The position numbers were made by a program, and so were the translations under genes. A stretch of 39,676 bases of DNA from Candidatus Nomurabacteria bacterium (GTDB lineage Bacteria > Patescibacteria > Paceibacteria > UBA9973). The stretch spans positions 1 to 39,676 of the forward strand of contig JAHFNH010000006.1 of the NCBI GenBank assembly GCA_023267435.1. The letters run 5' to 3'. The notes below the pieces were generated by a model. It was not told where the DNA came from. It searched no databases and was given only the letters and a program-made list of their open reading frames with translations. Positions 21,324 through 28,926 of the stretch are shown here, piece by piece. The stretch's first letter is position 1, and every line of letters begins with the position of its first letter.

Positions 21324-23606
21324 ATGAAAAAAGACACATACAAAATAAAAGGAATGCATTGCGCTTCGTGTGCTGGGATTATTGAAAAGACTTTCAAGAA
21401 AACAGAAGGAGTAAGTTTAGCTGAAGCAAACTATGGCACTGAATCTGTGAAAATTTCTTTCGATGAAACAAAAACAAATCCTGAAAATCTTTCTAAGAAA
21501 ATTGAACCATTAGGTTATTCTCTTGTTACTGAAACTGCGGAAAGTATGGGTATGTCTGCAGAAGAACATGCTGCGCATACGGGCATCGGGCAATCAAAAA
21601 AAGAAAAGCTTGCTGAGATTTTAGCAATGAGAAACACTGTCATGTCAGCCATTCCTTTGGCTGTTATCAGCGTTTTTGTAATGGGCTGGGAAATTCTTTC
21701 TAAATATGGAGTTGTCGGAGGTATGGGTGATGTTTCAAAAGAATTTTTTCATCACTTGATGCCACTTTTGGCGACTTATGTATTGTTTGTCGTAGGAAAA
21801 CCTTATCTATTAGGCGTAGTTAGATTTTTACGCTACGGCAAGGCAAATATGGATACTTTGATCGGTATTGGTACATCGGTGGCTTTTATTTATAGTTTTA
21901 TTGTGAGCGCATTTGAAGAAACTTGGCTGAAAAATTTTCCAAATGTCGGAGTGACTTATTTTGATGTTACGATTATTGTTATTACTTTTATCGCTCTTGG
22001 AAAATATTTGGAAGCAAAGTCAAAATTAAAAACAGGTGATGCGATTGAAAAACTTTTGGGCCTGCAAGCGAAAACTGCTCTTGTAATACGCGATGGTAAG
22101 GAAGTAAAAATTTCCATAAATGAAGTGATTCACGGTGATTTTATTATTATCAAGCCGGGAGCGAAAATTCCTGTTGATGGCATAGTGACAGAAGGCGAAT
22201 CATACATAGACGAATCAATGATCAGTGGAGAACCGATGCCAGTTCATAAAAAAACAGGTGACGCCGTTTCAGCTGGTACAATAAACACAAATGGAACTTT
22301 TAATTTTAAAGCGACAAAGGTTGGTGCAGAAACATTACTGGCGCATATTATTAAAATGGTGGAAGACGCGCAGGGAAGCAAGGCGCCGATTCAAGCTTTG
22401 GCAGATAAAATTTCTAGTATCTTTGTACCAATTGTTTTAGTTATTTCTTTTCTCACATTAGGACTTTGGCTTTTATTTGGATCAGGCCCACTTGGTTTTT
22501 CACAAGCATTTTCGTATGGTTTAGTTTCGTTTGTCGGTGTATTGGTAATAGCTTGTCCGTGTGCTTTAGGACTCGCTACTCCGACAGCGATTATTGTCGG
22601 TGTTGGTAAAGGAGCGCGAGAAGGCATTTTAATAAAAGATGCGGCGACACTAGAAAAACTGCATCAAGTAAACGTGGTGGTGATTGATAAAACTGGGACG
22701 ATTACAAAAGGTAAACCGGAAATTGTAGATATTAAAGATTTAGATGAATCAATGATGTCTGTTCTGATCTCATTAGAAAATAAATCAGAACATCCTATTG
22801 CTCATGCCATTGTGACTTATGGTAAAGAAAAAAATCTTCCAAGTCAAAATGTTTCGAATTTTGAAATTATTAAAGGAAAAGGTTTAAAAGGTGTGGTGAA
22901 CGGTATAGAGTATTTTGCTGGTAATACTAAACTTGTTGAAGATCTTAAAATTACTTTTGATCGAAACATTATTGAACAATATACAGCTCAAGGTAAAACT
23001 CCAGTAATTCTTGCTTCAACAGAAAAAGTTCTTGGCTTTGTGATGGTTGCAGATGAGATAAAACCGGAATCACAAAAAGCAGTGAAAGATCTTCATGCTT
23101 TAGGTATAAAAGTGATAATGCTGACGGGTGATGAAAAGAAGACCGCTCAGTATATAGCTGACTTGGTGGGTATTGATGAAGTTGTACCGCATGCTCTGCC
23201 GGAAGATAAAATTAATAAAGTGAAAGCTTTACAGGCTGAAGGTAAAATCGTCGCGATGGCAGGGGATGGTATTAATGATGCTCCGGCTTTAGCTCAAGCG
23301 GATGTGAGTATTGCCATGGGTACTGGCACGGATGTGGCGATTGAAACGGCTGGTATTACTTTACTTAATGGTGATATTTCCAAATTAGTTAAGGCAATTA
23401 AATTATCAAAAATAACAATGAGAGGAATAAAGCAAAATCTTTTCTGGGCATTCTTTTACAATATTATCGGTATTCCTTTAGCATCTGGTTTATTTTTCCC
23501 GATTTTCGGTTGGCTCTTGAGTCCAGTCTTTGCTGGTTTTGCTATGGCGATGTCGAGTGTGTCAGTCGTGTCGAATTCATTAAGAATTAAAGCTAAAAAA
23601 TTATAA
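21324..23606 (+). CDS. copA: CopA: P1B-type copper-exporting ATPase, 760 aa
   Basis: It pumps Cu(I) out of the cell at the cost of ATP. There is one N-terminal metal-binding domain (MHCASC; C13 and C16), eight membrane segments, the translocation motif CPC (C411-P412-C413), the phosphorylation site DKTGT (455-459), the actuator motif SGEPMPV, the ATP-binding SEHPIAHAI, the hinge MAGDGINDAPAL and the last-segment MxxSS (MAMSSVSVVSNSL). These identify the P1B-1 Cu(I) class. Length is standard. It lies downstream of csoR and 1 nt before the HMA-DsbD-like gene. Confidence 0.96.
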   Translation: MKKDTYKIKGMHCASCAGIIEKTFKKTEGVSLAEANYGTESVKISFDETKTNPENLSKKIEPLGYSLVTETAESMGMSAEEHAAHTGIGQSKKEKLAEILAMRNTVMSAIPLAVISVFVMGWEILSKYGVVGGMGDVSKEFFHHLMPLLATYVLFVVGKPYLLGVVRFLRYGKANMDTLIGIGTSVAFIYSFIVSAFEETWLKNFPNVGVTYFDVTIIVITFIALGKYLEAKSKLKTGDAIEKLLGLQAKTALVIRDGKEVKISINEVIHGDFIIIKPGAKIPVDGIVTEGESYIDESMISGEPMPVHKKTGDAVSAGTINTNGTFNFKATKVGAETLLAHIIKMVEDAQGSKAPIQALADKISSIFVPIVLVISFLTLGLWLLFGSGPLGFSQAFSYGLVSFVGVLVIACPCALGLATPTAIIVGVGKGAREGILIKDAATLEKLHQVNVVVIDKTGTITKGKPEIVDIKDLDESMMSVLISLENKSEHPIAHAIVTYGKEKNLPSQNVSNFEIIKGKGLKGVVNGIEYFAGNTKLVEDLKITFDRNIIEQYTAQGKTPVILASTEKVLGFVMVADEIKPESQKAVKDLHALGIKVIMLTGDEKKTAQYIADLVGIDEVVPHALPEDKINKVKALQAEGKIVAMAGDGINDAPALAQADVSIAMGTGTDVAIETAGITLLNGDISKLVKAIKLSKITMRGIKQNLFWAFFYNIIGIPLASGLFFPIFGWLLSPVFAGFAMAMSSVSVVSNSLRIKAKKL

Positions 23607-23607
23607 T

Positions 23608-24627
23608 ATGCAAAAATATAAATTTCATGTTCAGGGTATGCATTGCAAGGCTTGTGTGATGATGACCGAGAGCGAGATTGCTGAGCTTGTGGGTGTAAGT
23701 TTTGTTAAAACAAACCTTAGTAATCATTCGATGGAAGTGGAAGGTGATTTTGGTGACAAAACTGTAGAAGAAATTATAAAAGAATTTAATGGTGCTTTGA
23801 ATAAACACGGATACAGAGTGTCACAAGAGAAAGAAGAAAAGAAAATAAATTGGAGTGAATTTAAAATTGCTATTCCAGTCACGATAGCTTTTGTTGCATT
23901 CTATATACTTTTGCAAAAGATTGGCTTGGTGAATTTGATTAATGTTTCAAAAGTGACTTATGGCACAGCTTTTGTCGTCGGCATTATCGCTTCGCTTTCG
24001 ACCTGTATGGCTGTCGTCGGAGGATTGGTCCTTTCCATGTCAGCTTCCTTTGCGAAGGAAGGCGACAAAGTTCGTCCACAGATTATGTTTCATATTGGAA
24101 GAATACTTTCTTTTTTTGTTTTGGGTGGAGTGATCGGTCTGCTCGGAGCATCTTTTCAATTAAACACTTTTGGAACTTTTATTTTAAGTTTCATTATTGC
24201 TTTAGTGATGTTGATACTAGGTATTAACCTACTAGATGTTTTTCCTTGGGCGAAAAAATTACAGCCAGGTATGCCGAAGTTCTTATCCAAACATGCATTA
24301 GGTGTTTCAAAATTAAATCACAGTCTGACTCCGCTTCTAGTTGGTGTGGCGACATTTTTCTTACCATGTGGTTTTACTCAATCAATGCAGATTTATTCTC
24401 TTTCGACTGGTAGTTTTATGCAAGGTGCATTAACAATGCTTTCATTCGCATTGGGCACGCTTCCAGTTTTAGGTCTGCTTTCTTTCAGTTCTTTCTCAAT
24501 TCAGAAGAGTTCCAAGTCGGGAATTTTCTTCAAATCTGCTGGATTGATTGTAATTCTTTTTGCATTATTTAACCTTATCAATGCGTTGGTGGTAATAGAT
24601 GTCTTGCCTCCAATTTTTAACTTCTAG
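23608..24627 (+). CDS. HMA domain fused to a DsbD/UreH-type (sulfite exporter-like) membrane protein, 339 aa
   Basis: Residues about 3-68 are a heavy-metal-associated domain (VQGMHCKACV; Cys pair C12 and C15). A linker and membrane segment follow (about 89-110). The rest is a DsbD_2/UreH-like membrane part with six segments and cysteines in SLSTCMAVVGG and FFLPCGFTQ, typical of thiol or metal transporters in that group. The architecture fits a metal-handling transporter that receives copper via its HMA domain; transport of copper or reductant is not proven. It starts 1 nt after copA and precedes a cupredoxin gene. Confidence 0.86.
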   Translation: MQKYKFHVQGMHCKACVMMTESEIAELVGVSFVKTNLSNHSMEVEGDFGDKTVEEIIKEFNGALNKHGYRVSQEKEEKKINWSEFKIAIPVTIAFVAFYILLQKIGLVNLINVSKVTYGTAFVVGIIASLSTCMAVVGGLVLSMSASFAKEGDKVRPQIMFHIGRILSFFVLGGVIGLLGASFQLNTFGTFILSFIIALVMLILGINLLDVFPWAKKLQPGMPKFLSKHALGVSKLNHSLTPLLVGVATFFLPCGFTQSMQIYSLSTGSFMQGALTMLSFALGTLPVLGLLSFSSFSIQKSSKSGIFFKSAGLIVILFALFNLINALVVIDVLPPIFNF

Positions 24628-24630
24628 TAT

Positions 24631-24638
24631 GATACAAT
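24631..24638 (+). promoter_or_regulatory. Possible extended -10 for the cupredoxin gene
   Basis: TGaTACAAT (24630-24638) ends 7 nt before an in-frame ATG at 24646, the arrangement seen for other leaderless starts here. It may mean the real start is 24646, not 24637. Confidence 0.4.
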
Positions 24639-25086
24639 GAAAAATATGAAATCAAACGTAAAACAAAATACAAATTCAAATACATTGATAATTGTCGTGG
24701 CTATCATTATTGCTAGTCTTATTATCGGTAGTGCTATTTATTTTTCCGGATCAAAACAAAGATCAGAGCAGGGTGTGGAGGAAGAAAATGTCGTAAATGC
24801 AAATAATGTTTCCATAGTGGACGGCAAGCAGATTATTGAAATTACTGCCAAGGGTGGATATCGCCCAGCGCATAGTGTTGCGAAAGCAGGGATTCCAACC
24901 ATTCTTCGTTTGAACACAAATGGCACTTTCGACTGTACTTCCATTGTGCGTATTCCTAGTTTAAATATCAGTCAGAACCTACCTATTTCTGGAAGTACTG
25001 ACATAAGTCTTGGAACACAAAAAGCCACAGTTCTCCAAGGCACTTGCGGTATGGGTATGTATCCTTTTGATATTACTTTTCAGTAA
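24637..25086 (+). CDS. Membrane-anchored cupredoxin-like protein, 149 aa
   Basis: A basic N-terminus and one membrane segment (about residues 17-37) are followed by a linker and a plastocyanin-like beta-sandwich (about 63-149). Candidate Cu ligands are the Cys in GTFDCTSIV, and the Cys and Met residues in GTCGMGMYPF near the end. A type I histidine is not obvious, so the site may differ. It lies 9 nt after the HMA-DsbD-like gene and is probably in the copper operon, perhaps binding copper outside the membrane. The second ATG (24646) is an alternative start. Confidence 0.8.
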   Translation: MKNMKSNVKQNTNSNTLIIVVAIIIASLIIGSAIYFSGSKQRSEQGVEEENVVNANNVSIVDGKQIIEITAKGGYRPAHSVAKAGIPTILRLNTNGTFDCTSIVRIPSLNISQNLPISGSTDISLGTQKATVLQGTCGMGMYPFDITFQ

Positions 25087-25101
25087 ATTGATTTTGGGTA
25101 G

Positions 25102-25130
25102 TTGAGTATTTACGTTATTTATGGTATTAT
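25102..25130 (+). promoter_or_regulatory. Promoter for the 25169 gene
   Basis: TTGAGT (25102-25107), a 17-bp spacer and TGgTATTAT with TATTAT at 25125-25130. The ATG is at 25169. Confidence 0.55.
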
Positions 25131-25168
25131 GAATATATAATTATTAATTAATCAAATTAAATAAATTT

Positions 25169-25696
25169 ATGAAATTTGACGGAGCACCAAAACTAAATAT
25201 AACTAAAAAAGAAGAAAAAGCAGAGCCACAAAAATTAGACGACATGCTTCCTTTCTTAAAAATTTCACAGGATCAAATAAATCACAATAAGCAATTAAAA
25301 GCTGGTAATGAATTATTTTTGTCTGGTAAGTTTAATGAGGCAATAGAAGCTGCAAAAGATTTAAAAGAAGGTGGTTTTAAAAAGAAAGAATTTACAGAAG
25401 ATGAATTTGAAAAATTTAGTGAAGCTAGGGAGAATCTTGCTACACAATTAGGGTATACAGTTACTGTAAATGAAGGAAAGTGGTTTAATATTGAAAATGA
25501 AAATTGTTGGGTTTCAATGAAACATTCTATGACTCCCATTTTTAATGGGTATAAAGGCGGAAGAATCTCTGAAATCGCTATAGTGGATAAAGAAAATAAA
25601 AAGAATTTGATTGAATTTATTGGTAGTAATGTTATTGGTTTGAAAAACGAGGAGTTGAAAAAGTATTTTGATGAAATAATTAAATATTTTAATTAA
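25169..25696 (+). CDS. Hypothetical cytosolic protein, 175 aa
   Basis: No signal, membrane segment or motif that I recognise. The sequence is charged and helix-rich in the first half (LFLSGKFNEAIEAAKDLKE resembles a single helical hairpin, TPR-like but only one copy) and mixed in the second half, with a core ENENCWVSMKHSMTPIF. It stands alone between the copper operon and the small lysine-rich gene, with its own promoter (25102-25130). AT content is high. Function is unknown. Confidence 0.65.
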   Translation: MKFDGAPKLNITKKEEKAEPQKLDDMLPFLKISQDQINHNKQLKAGNELFLSGKFNEAIEAAKDLKEGGFKKKEFTEDEFEKFSEARENLATQLGYTVTVNEGKWFNIENENCWVSMKHSMTPIFNGYKGGRISEIAIVDKENKKNLIEFIGSNVIGLKNEELKKYFDEIIKYFN

Positions 25697-25762
25697 AAAA
25701 ACTTTCTGTGCTAAAATATAATAGGTCAAAATTATAAATTTAATTTTTTAGAATCAAGTTAT

Positions 25763-25825
25763 ATGGCAAAAGGAAATAATGCTCACAAAAAGGAAGTAAA
25801 GAAACCAAAGAAGGCAAAGAAATAA
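25763..25825 (+). CDS. Very small lysine-rich protein, 20 aa
   Basis: ATG to TAA encodes a 20-residue protein starting MAKGNNAHKK and continuing EVKKPKKAKK, so half of it is Lys. Tiny basic proteins of this form (MAKGxN...KKPKK) recur in bacteria, from memory. A promoter lies upstream (TGcTAAAAT/TATAAT at 25710-25722) and a strong terminator directly after the stop. The 3' half and terminator are copied 869 bp downstream, behind the HNH gene. Function is unknown; nucleic-acid binding is plausible from charge. Confidence 0.65.
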   Translation: MAKGNNAHKKEVKKPKKAKK

Positions 25826-25869
25826 TCTTTGAAAAGCCCCCGAGCATAGCTCGGGGGCTTTTTGTTATT
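25793..25869 (+). repeat. 77-bp direct repeat, copy 1 (3' half of small gene plus terminator)
   Basis: Positions 25793-25869 are identical over all 77 bases to 26662-26738. The unit runs from GAAGTAAAGAAACC inside the small lysine-rich gene through its stop and terminator to TTGTTATT. The two copies bracket the 792-bp segment carrying the HNH gene. Confidence 0.95.
25831..25866 (+). terminator. Rho-independent terminator of the small lysine-rich gene
   Basis: AAAGCCCCCGAGC pairs with GCTCGGGGGCTTT around ATA, followed by TTGTTATTTTTTT. It is GC-rich and strong. Confidence 0.92.
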
Positions 25870-25928
25870 TTTTTATTTAATGCAATATATTAGTAAAATA
25901 ATTGGGTGTTTTGATTTAAAAAGTTTTG

Positions 25929-25937
25929 TGATATGCT
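25929..25937 (+). promoter_or_regulatory. Extended -10 of the HNH gene
   Basis: TGaTATGCT (25929-25937) ends 6 nt before the ATG at 25944, again a leaderless-type arrangement. So the inserted gene carries its own promoter. Confidence 0.5.
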
Positions 25938-25943
25938 GCAGCT

Positions 25944-26639
25944 ATGCGAAAAATTTTGGATGACATATTAAGTTATAGAGAAATGTGTGAAGCAGAAAAT
26001 CAGGAAGTTATGCAACACGGAATGAATTTTCATATGAATCATTTTTATTCTGTTGTATTAATGTCTCAAAAATCAAATGCCCCGTATTATGACAAAATTC
26101 ATAATGATGGAATAACTATAGAATATGAAGGTCATGATTTAGCAACAAATTATTCTGAAAATCCTAAAGAACAAGATCAGCCTGAAAAATTACCAAGTGG
26201 AAAATTAACACAAAATGGTTATTTCATTAAAGCAGTTAATGAATTTAAAAAAAATAAAAGTAAACCAGAGTTAGTTAAAGTTTATGAAAAAATATTACCA
26301 GGAACTTGGTCATTAAAAGGATATTTTGATTTGATTGATTATAATGTTGTTCATGATGGAAAACGTAATGTATTTAGATATATTTTAAAATTAGCTAATC
26401 GAGAAGAAAATTCTAGTACAGAAAAAGTAAAACTCGAACACACTAGATTAATTCCTTCACAGGTTAAAAGGGAAGTTTGGAAACGAGATCAAGGAAAATG
26501 TGTTTTGTGTAATGATACAAAAAACCTACATTTTGATCACGATTTACCCTTCTCAAGAGGTGGTACAAGTTTGTCGGTAAATAATGTTCGATTGCTTTGT
26601 ATGAAACATAATCTTCAAAAGTCGGATAAAATTGAATAA
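25944..26639 (+). CDS. HNH endonuclease with N-terminal SRA/PUA-like domain, 231 aa
   Basis: The C-terminal HNH nuclease is clear: VWKRDQGKCVLCNDTK, HFDHDLPFSRGG (His-Asp-His) and NNVRLLCMKHNLQKSD (about 176-230), with two Cys pairs for a structural zinc. The N-terminal region (about 40-150) resembles SRA/YDG-type base-flipping domains: IEYEGHD, LPSGKLTQNG, KILPGTWSLKGYFDL. Such fusions cut DNA with modified bases (type IV-like) or act as homing-type nucleases. The gene lies inside the 77-bp direct repeats with its own promoter and no partner methylase. The C-terminal assignment is firm; the N-terminal one is from pattern. Confidence 0.85.
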   Translation: MRKILDDILSYREMCEAENQEVMQHGMNFHMNHFYSVVLMSQKSNAPYYDKIHNDGITIEYEGHDLATNYSENPKEQDQPEKLPSGKLTQNGYFIKAVNEFKKNKSKPELVKVYEKILPGTWSLKGYFDLIDYNVVHDGKRNVFRYILKLANREENSSTEKVKLEHTRLIPSQVKREVWKRDQGKCVLCNDTKNLHFDHDLPFSRGGTSLSVNNVRLLCMKHNLQKSDKIE

Positions 26640-26661
26640 AAAATATCTTTATAAAAAGAAA

Positions 26662-26738
26662 GAAGTAAAGAAACCAAAGAAGGCAAAGAAATAATCTTTG
26701 AAAAGCCCCCGAGCATAGCTCGGGGGCTTTTTGTTATT
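26662..26738 (+). repeat. 77-bp direct repeat, copy 2 (truncated small gene plus terminator)
   Basis: Identical to 25793-25869. It follows the HNH stop by 22 nt and contains only the last 10 codons of the small lysine-rich gene with no start codon, so it is a fragment, plus the complete terminator at 26700-26735. The terminator may now end HNH transcription. Confidence 0.95.
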
Positions 26739-26750
26739 ACTTGTAATTTT

Positions 26751-26759
26751 TGTTATAAT
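26751..26759 (+). promoter_or_regulatory. Extended -10 for the 26796 gene
   Basis: TGtTATAAT at 26751-26759, 36 nt before the ATG. Confidence 0.55.
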
Positions 26760-26795
26760 TTAAGTATTAAAAGAATTTAATTATATGAATTAGTT

Positions 26796-27317
26796 ATGGC
26801 AACAAATTTCAGTACAAAAAGTGGTGGAAATATAAAAAGTAAAACAGAACTTAGGGGTAACGAATACGGCAAAGCAGAAAAGGGCGTGATTGTTTGCAGT
26901 GTTTGCCATAATGTTTATTTTAAAAAAGGATGGCACAAGGCTGGCAGTGAACCAATAACAGAAACCAAGCTTTCTGGTACAGGAGTTCATTTTGATTTAT
27001 GTCCTAGTTGTAAAATGAAAAAGGGTAATCTTTACGGAGGAAAAGTAACTATCAAAAATGTTCCAGCTCTAACTCGTGATGAATTATTTAATCTTGTTGC
27101 TGGTTTCGGAAGACGTGCTACAGATCGTAATCCTCAAGACAGAATTATGGATGTAAAAACTACAGGAGGGAATTTTGTGGTAACTACAAACAATGACCAA
27201 CTTGCTGCAAAACTTGGACGCAAGATACACGAGACTTTTAAAAAGACAGAAATAAAAACTTCTTTTACTTCTGAGCCTCAAGAGGTTAGTAATGTAGAAA
27301 TAGTTTTTGCTAAATAA
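26796..27317 (+). CDS. BCAM0308/NMD3-like zinc-ribbon protein, 173 aa
   Basis: A treble-clef or zinc-ribbon site is formed by VCSVCHNVYFKKGWH (about 33-47) and DLCPSCKMKKG (about 66-76). Then come RDELFNLVAGFGRR, RIMDVKTTGGNFVVTT and LAAKLGRKIHETFK. The order matches the bacterial BCAM0308 family, which is related to the zinc domain of the eukaryotic and archaeal 60S export factor NMD3. The role in bacteria is unknown; a ribosome- or RNA-linked function is a guess from the relation. The next gene starts 2 nt after its stop. Confidence 0.72.
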   Translation: MATNFSTKSGGNIKSKTELRGNEYGKAEKGVIVCSVCHNVYFKKGWHKAGSEPITETKLSGTGVHFDLCPSCKMKKGNLYGGKVTIKNVPALTRDELFNLVAGFGRRATDRNPQDRIMDVKTTGGNFVVTTNNDQLAAKLGRKIHETFKKTEIKTSFTSEPQEVSNVEIVFAK

Positions 27318-27319
27318 AT

Positions 27320-27934
27320 TTGAATCTTTTTACTAAAAAAGAAGAAGCCTTGCTCAAGAAATTAAATACACCCACCAAGGTGCAGGACTTTTTAAATAGT
27401 CTGGAATTCAATTTTGAGCGGGATGGAAAAGATACTCTAAAATCACCAATTATGACCTTACGAGCAGGGAATGCGCATTGTATCGAAGGTGCAATTTTAG
27501 GGGCGTATATTCTCTCATTACACGGTTTTAAACCTCTTATAATGCATTTAGAGACCATTAAAGACAGGGATTTTGACCATGTTGTAGTTCCTTTCCAGCA
27601 AGATGGACTTTGGGGTGCATTATCGAAAACAAACCACGCAGTATTGCGTTATCGCGAGCCAGTGTATAAAAATATCCGTGAACTTGTGATGTCGTATTTT
27701 CATGAATACTTTTTAGATAATGGTACGAAAACCTTGCGCAGATATTCTCGTCCGCTTAATTTAAATGTTTTTGAAAAAAAATGGTTTCAAGAAGATGGCG
27801 ACTTGTGGGGGATAGATGAAGAACTCGATAAGATAAAGCACTACGATATAGCACCAAAAAGTGTTTTTAAAAAAATGCGCAAAGCAGACAAAATAGAAAT
27901 AGAAGCCGGTAAGATTTCAGAATATAAAATATAA
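27320..27934 (+). CDS. Transglutaminase-like cysteine-peptidase-fold protein, 204 aa
   Basis: The core NAHCIEGAILGAYILSLHG (about 51-69) places a Cys at the start of a helix, followed by FDHVVVPF (His) and GALSKTNHAVLRYREP. That is the Cys-His order of the transglutaminase-like fold, whose bacterial members can be peptidases or cross-linkers. The third residue is not certain. The C-terminal part is basic and helical. The start is TTG at 27320, 2 nt after the previous stop; no ATG occurs before residue about 45, so TTG is chosen. It is probably co-transcribed with the zinc-ribbon gene. Confidence 0.68.
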   Translation: MNLFTKKEEALLKKLNTPTKVQDFLNSLEFNFERDGKDTLKSPIMTLRAGNAHCIEGAILGAYILSLHGFKPLIMHLETIKDRDFDHVVVPFQQDGLWGALSKTNHAVLRYREPVYKNIRELVMSYFHEYFLDNGTKTLRRYSRPLNLNVFEKKWFQEDGDLWGIDEELDKIKHYDIAPKSVFKKMRKADKIEIEAGKISEYKI

Positions 27935-27965
27935 ACCACATAGGATAATCCTATGTGGTGTTGTG
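27935..27965 (+). terminator. Hairpin after the 27320 gene, terminator-like
   Basis: ACCACATAGGA (27935-27945) pairs with TCCTATGTGGT (27949-27959) around TAA. It begins right after the stop codon. The T-run that follows (GTTGTGTACTTTTT) is weak. Confidence 0.55.
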
Positions 27966-28010
27966 TACTTTTTATATAATATGGAGGGTAGTCCTTGATG
28001 TTTTATTAAA

Positions 28011-28041
28011 AAACATACGGAGGGGAACCCTTCGTATGTTT
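28011..28041 (+). other. Long hairpin overlapping the -35 of the next promoter
   Basis: 28011-28024 and 28028-28041 form a near-continuous 14-bp stem (one G-T pair) with loop GAA. The right arm ends in the first two bases of TTGACA. It is not followed by a T-run. Possibly an operator or the remnant of a terminator. Confidence 0.45.
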
Positions 28042-28069
28042 GACAAATGACTATATTTTGTGCTACTAT
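28040..28069 (+). promoter_or_regulatory. Promoter for the 28142 gene
   Basis: TTGACA (28040-28045), an 18-bp spacer and TGcTACTAT (TACTAT at 28064-28069). The leader of about 65 nt contains CCGAT/ATCGG (near 28090). The context TTGACAAATG...TTGTGCTA is shared with the promoter at 35339. Confidence 0.65.
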
Positions 28070-28141
28070 TTTTAGTAGGTAAAGAAACCGATTCCTTATA
28101 TCGGCTCAGCATGTAATTCGTAAACTTAATACTTAAGCAAA

Positions 28142-28846
28142 ATGGCAAAAGCTGCAACAAGCGGTCAGGCCCGCGCTTTTAATGCGATGACAGTGTCTCG
28201 TATTGATGAGGAAGCCTTGAAACAAATTGATGGTGAAAAACTTCAAAAAATCATCGATAAACCGGAAGAATTTATACCAAACTTTATTGCTTGGATAAAT
28301 AACGGATGTAAAATATCAAACCAAAATACTGTACAAACCTTAAAAAATCTAGCATTCATTTGTGAGATTTTAATAAGAGATTTTTCAGAATTCGTGGTTT
28401 GGGATAGATTCCAACCAAGAGCTGAAGATAAAGTTAGTATCTCACTACGCTTTGGAGGCAATTTTATAAATTGGATTCTAAACCCAATGAAAATGAAAAA
28501 AGTATCGCTTGTAAATGGTTTAAAACTGAAGAAATTTAGTTTGTTAAAATCAATGAATGATACTGAAATCCAAAATGAGTTACAAAATCCAAAACCAATA
28601 GATGTGGAAATATTTTTACCACTGATATGGGCAATGATGCTTTCACAGAAGAACGGTGAAGTAAAAGAAAATGGATTACTTAATAATGGATATGCAAATA
28701 TTTTTCATGTGAAATTGGATGACAATCGTGTTGTTGCTGTGAGCGTGTTCTGGCACACTTCCGGGTGGCGTTTGGGCGCAGATGGGTTTGACTATCTCGG
28801 TCGTTTTGAAGTTGGCGGTGCGTTCTTTACTCCCGCTACTGCGTAA
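28142..28846 (+). CDS. Conserved-type hypothetical protein, 234 aa
   Basis: A soluble protein with no signal or membrane segment. The first half is helical (RIDEEALKQIDGEKLQKIID); the last 60 residues are beta-rich with HVKLDDNRVVAVSVFWHTSG and GADGFDYLGRFEVGG, a tail I recall seeing in other Patescibacteria proteins of unknown function. It has a strong promoter (28040-28069), a leader of about 65 nt and a terminator (28869-28906), so it is a well-expressed single-gene unit. The start AAGCAAAATGG has no Shine-Dalgarno. Confidence 0.7.
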   Translation: MAKAATSGQARAFNAMTVSRIDEEALKQIDGEKLQKIIDKPEEFIPNFIAWINNGCKISNQNTVQTLKNLAFICEILIRDFSEFVVWDRFQPRAEDKVSISLRFGGNFINWILNPMKMKKVSLVNGLKLKKFSLLKSMNDTEIQNELQNPKPIDVEIFLPLIWAMMLSQKNGEVKENGLLNNGYANIFHVKLDDNRVVAVSVFWHTSGWRLGADGFDYLGRFEVGGAFFTPATA

Positions 28847-28868
28847 ATTGTGTAGCTTAAAATTATTT

Positions 28869-28906
28869 AGACCCTTCGTATCTTTTGATACTTTGGGTCT
28901 TTTTTT
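28869..28906 (+). terminator. Rho-independent terminator after the 28142 gene
   Basis: AGACCC (28869-28874) pairs with GGGTCT (28895-28900) and inner GTATC with GATAC, followed by a run of T. Confidence 0.88.
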
Positions 28907-28926
28907 ATGTTAAAATAAAACTATAA

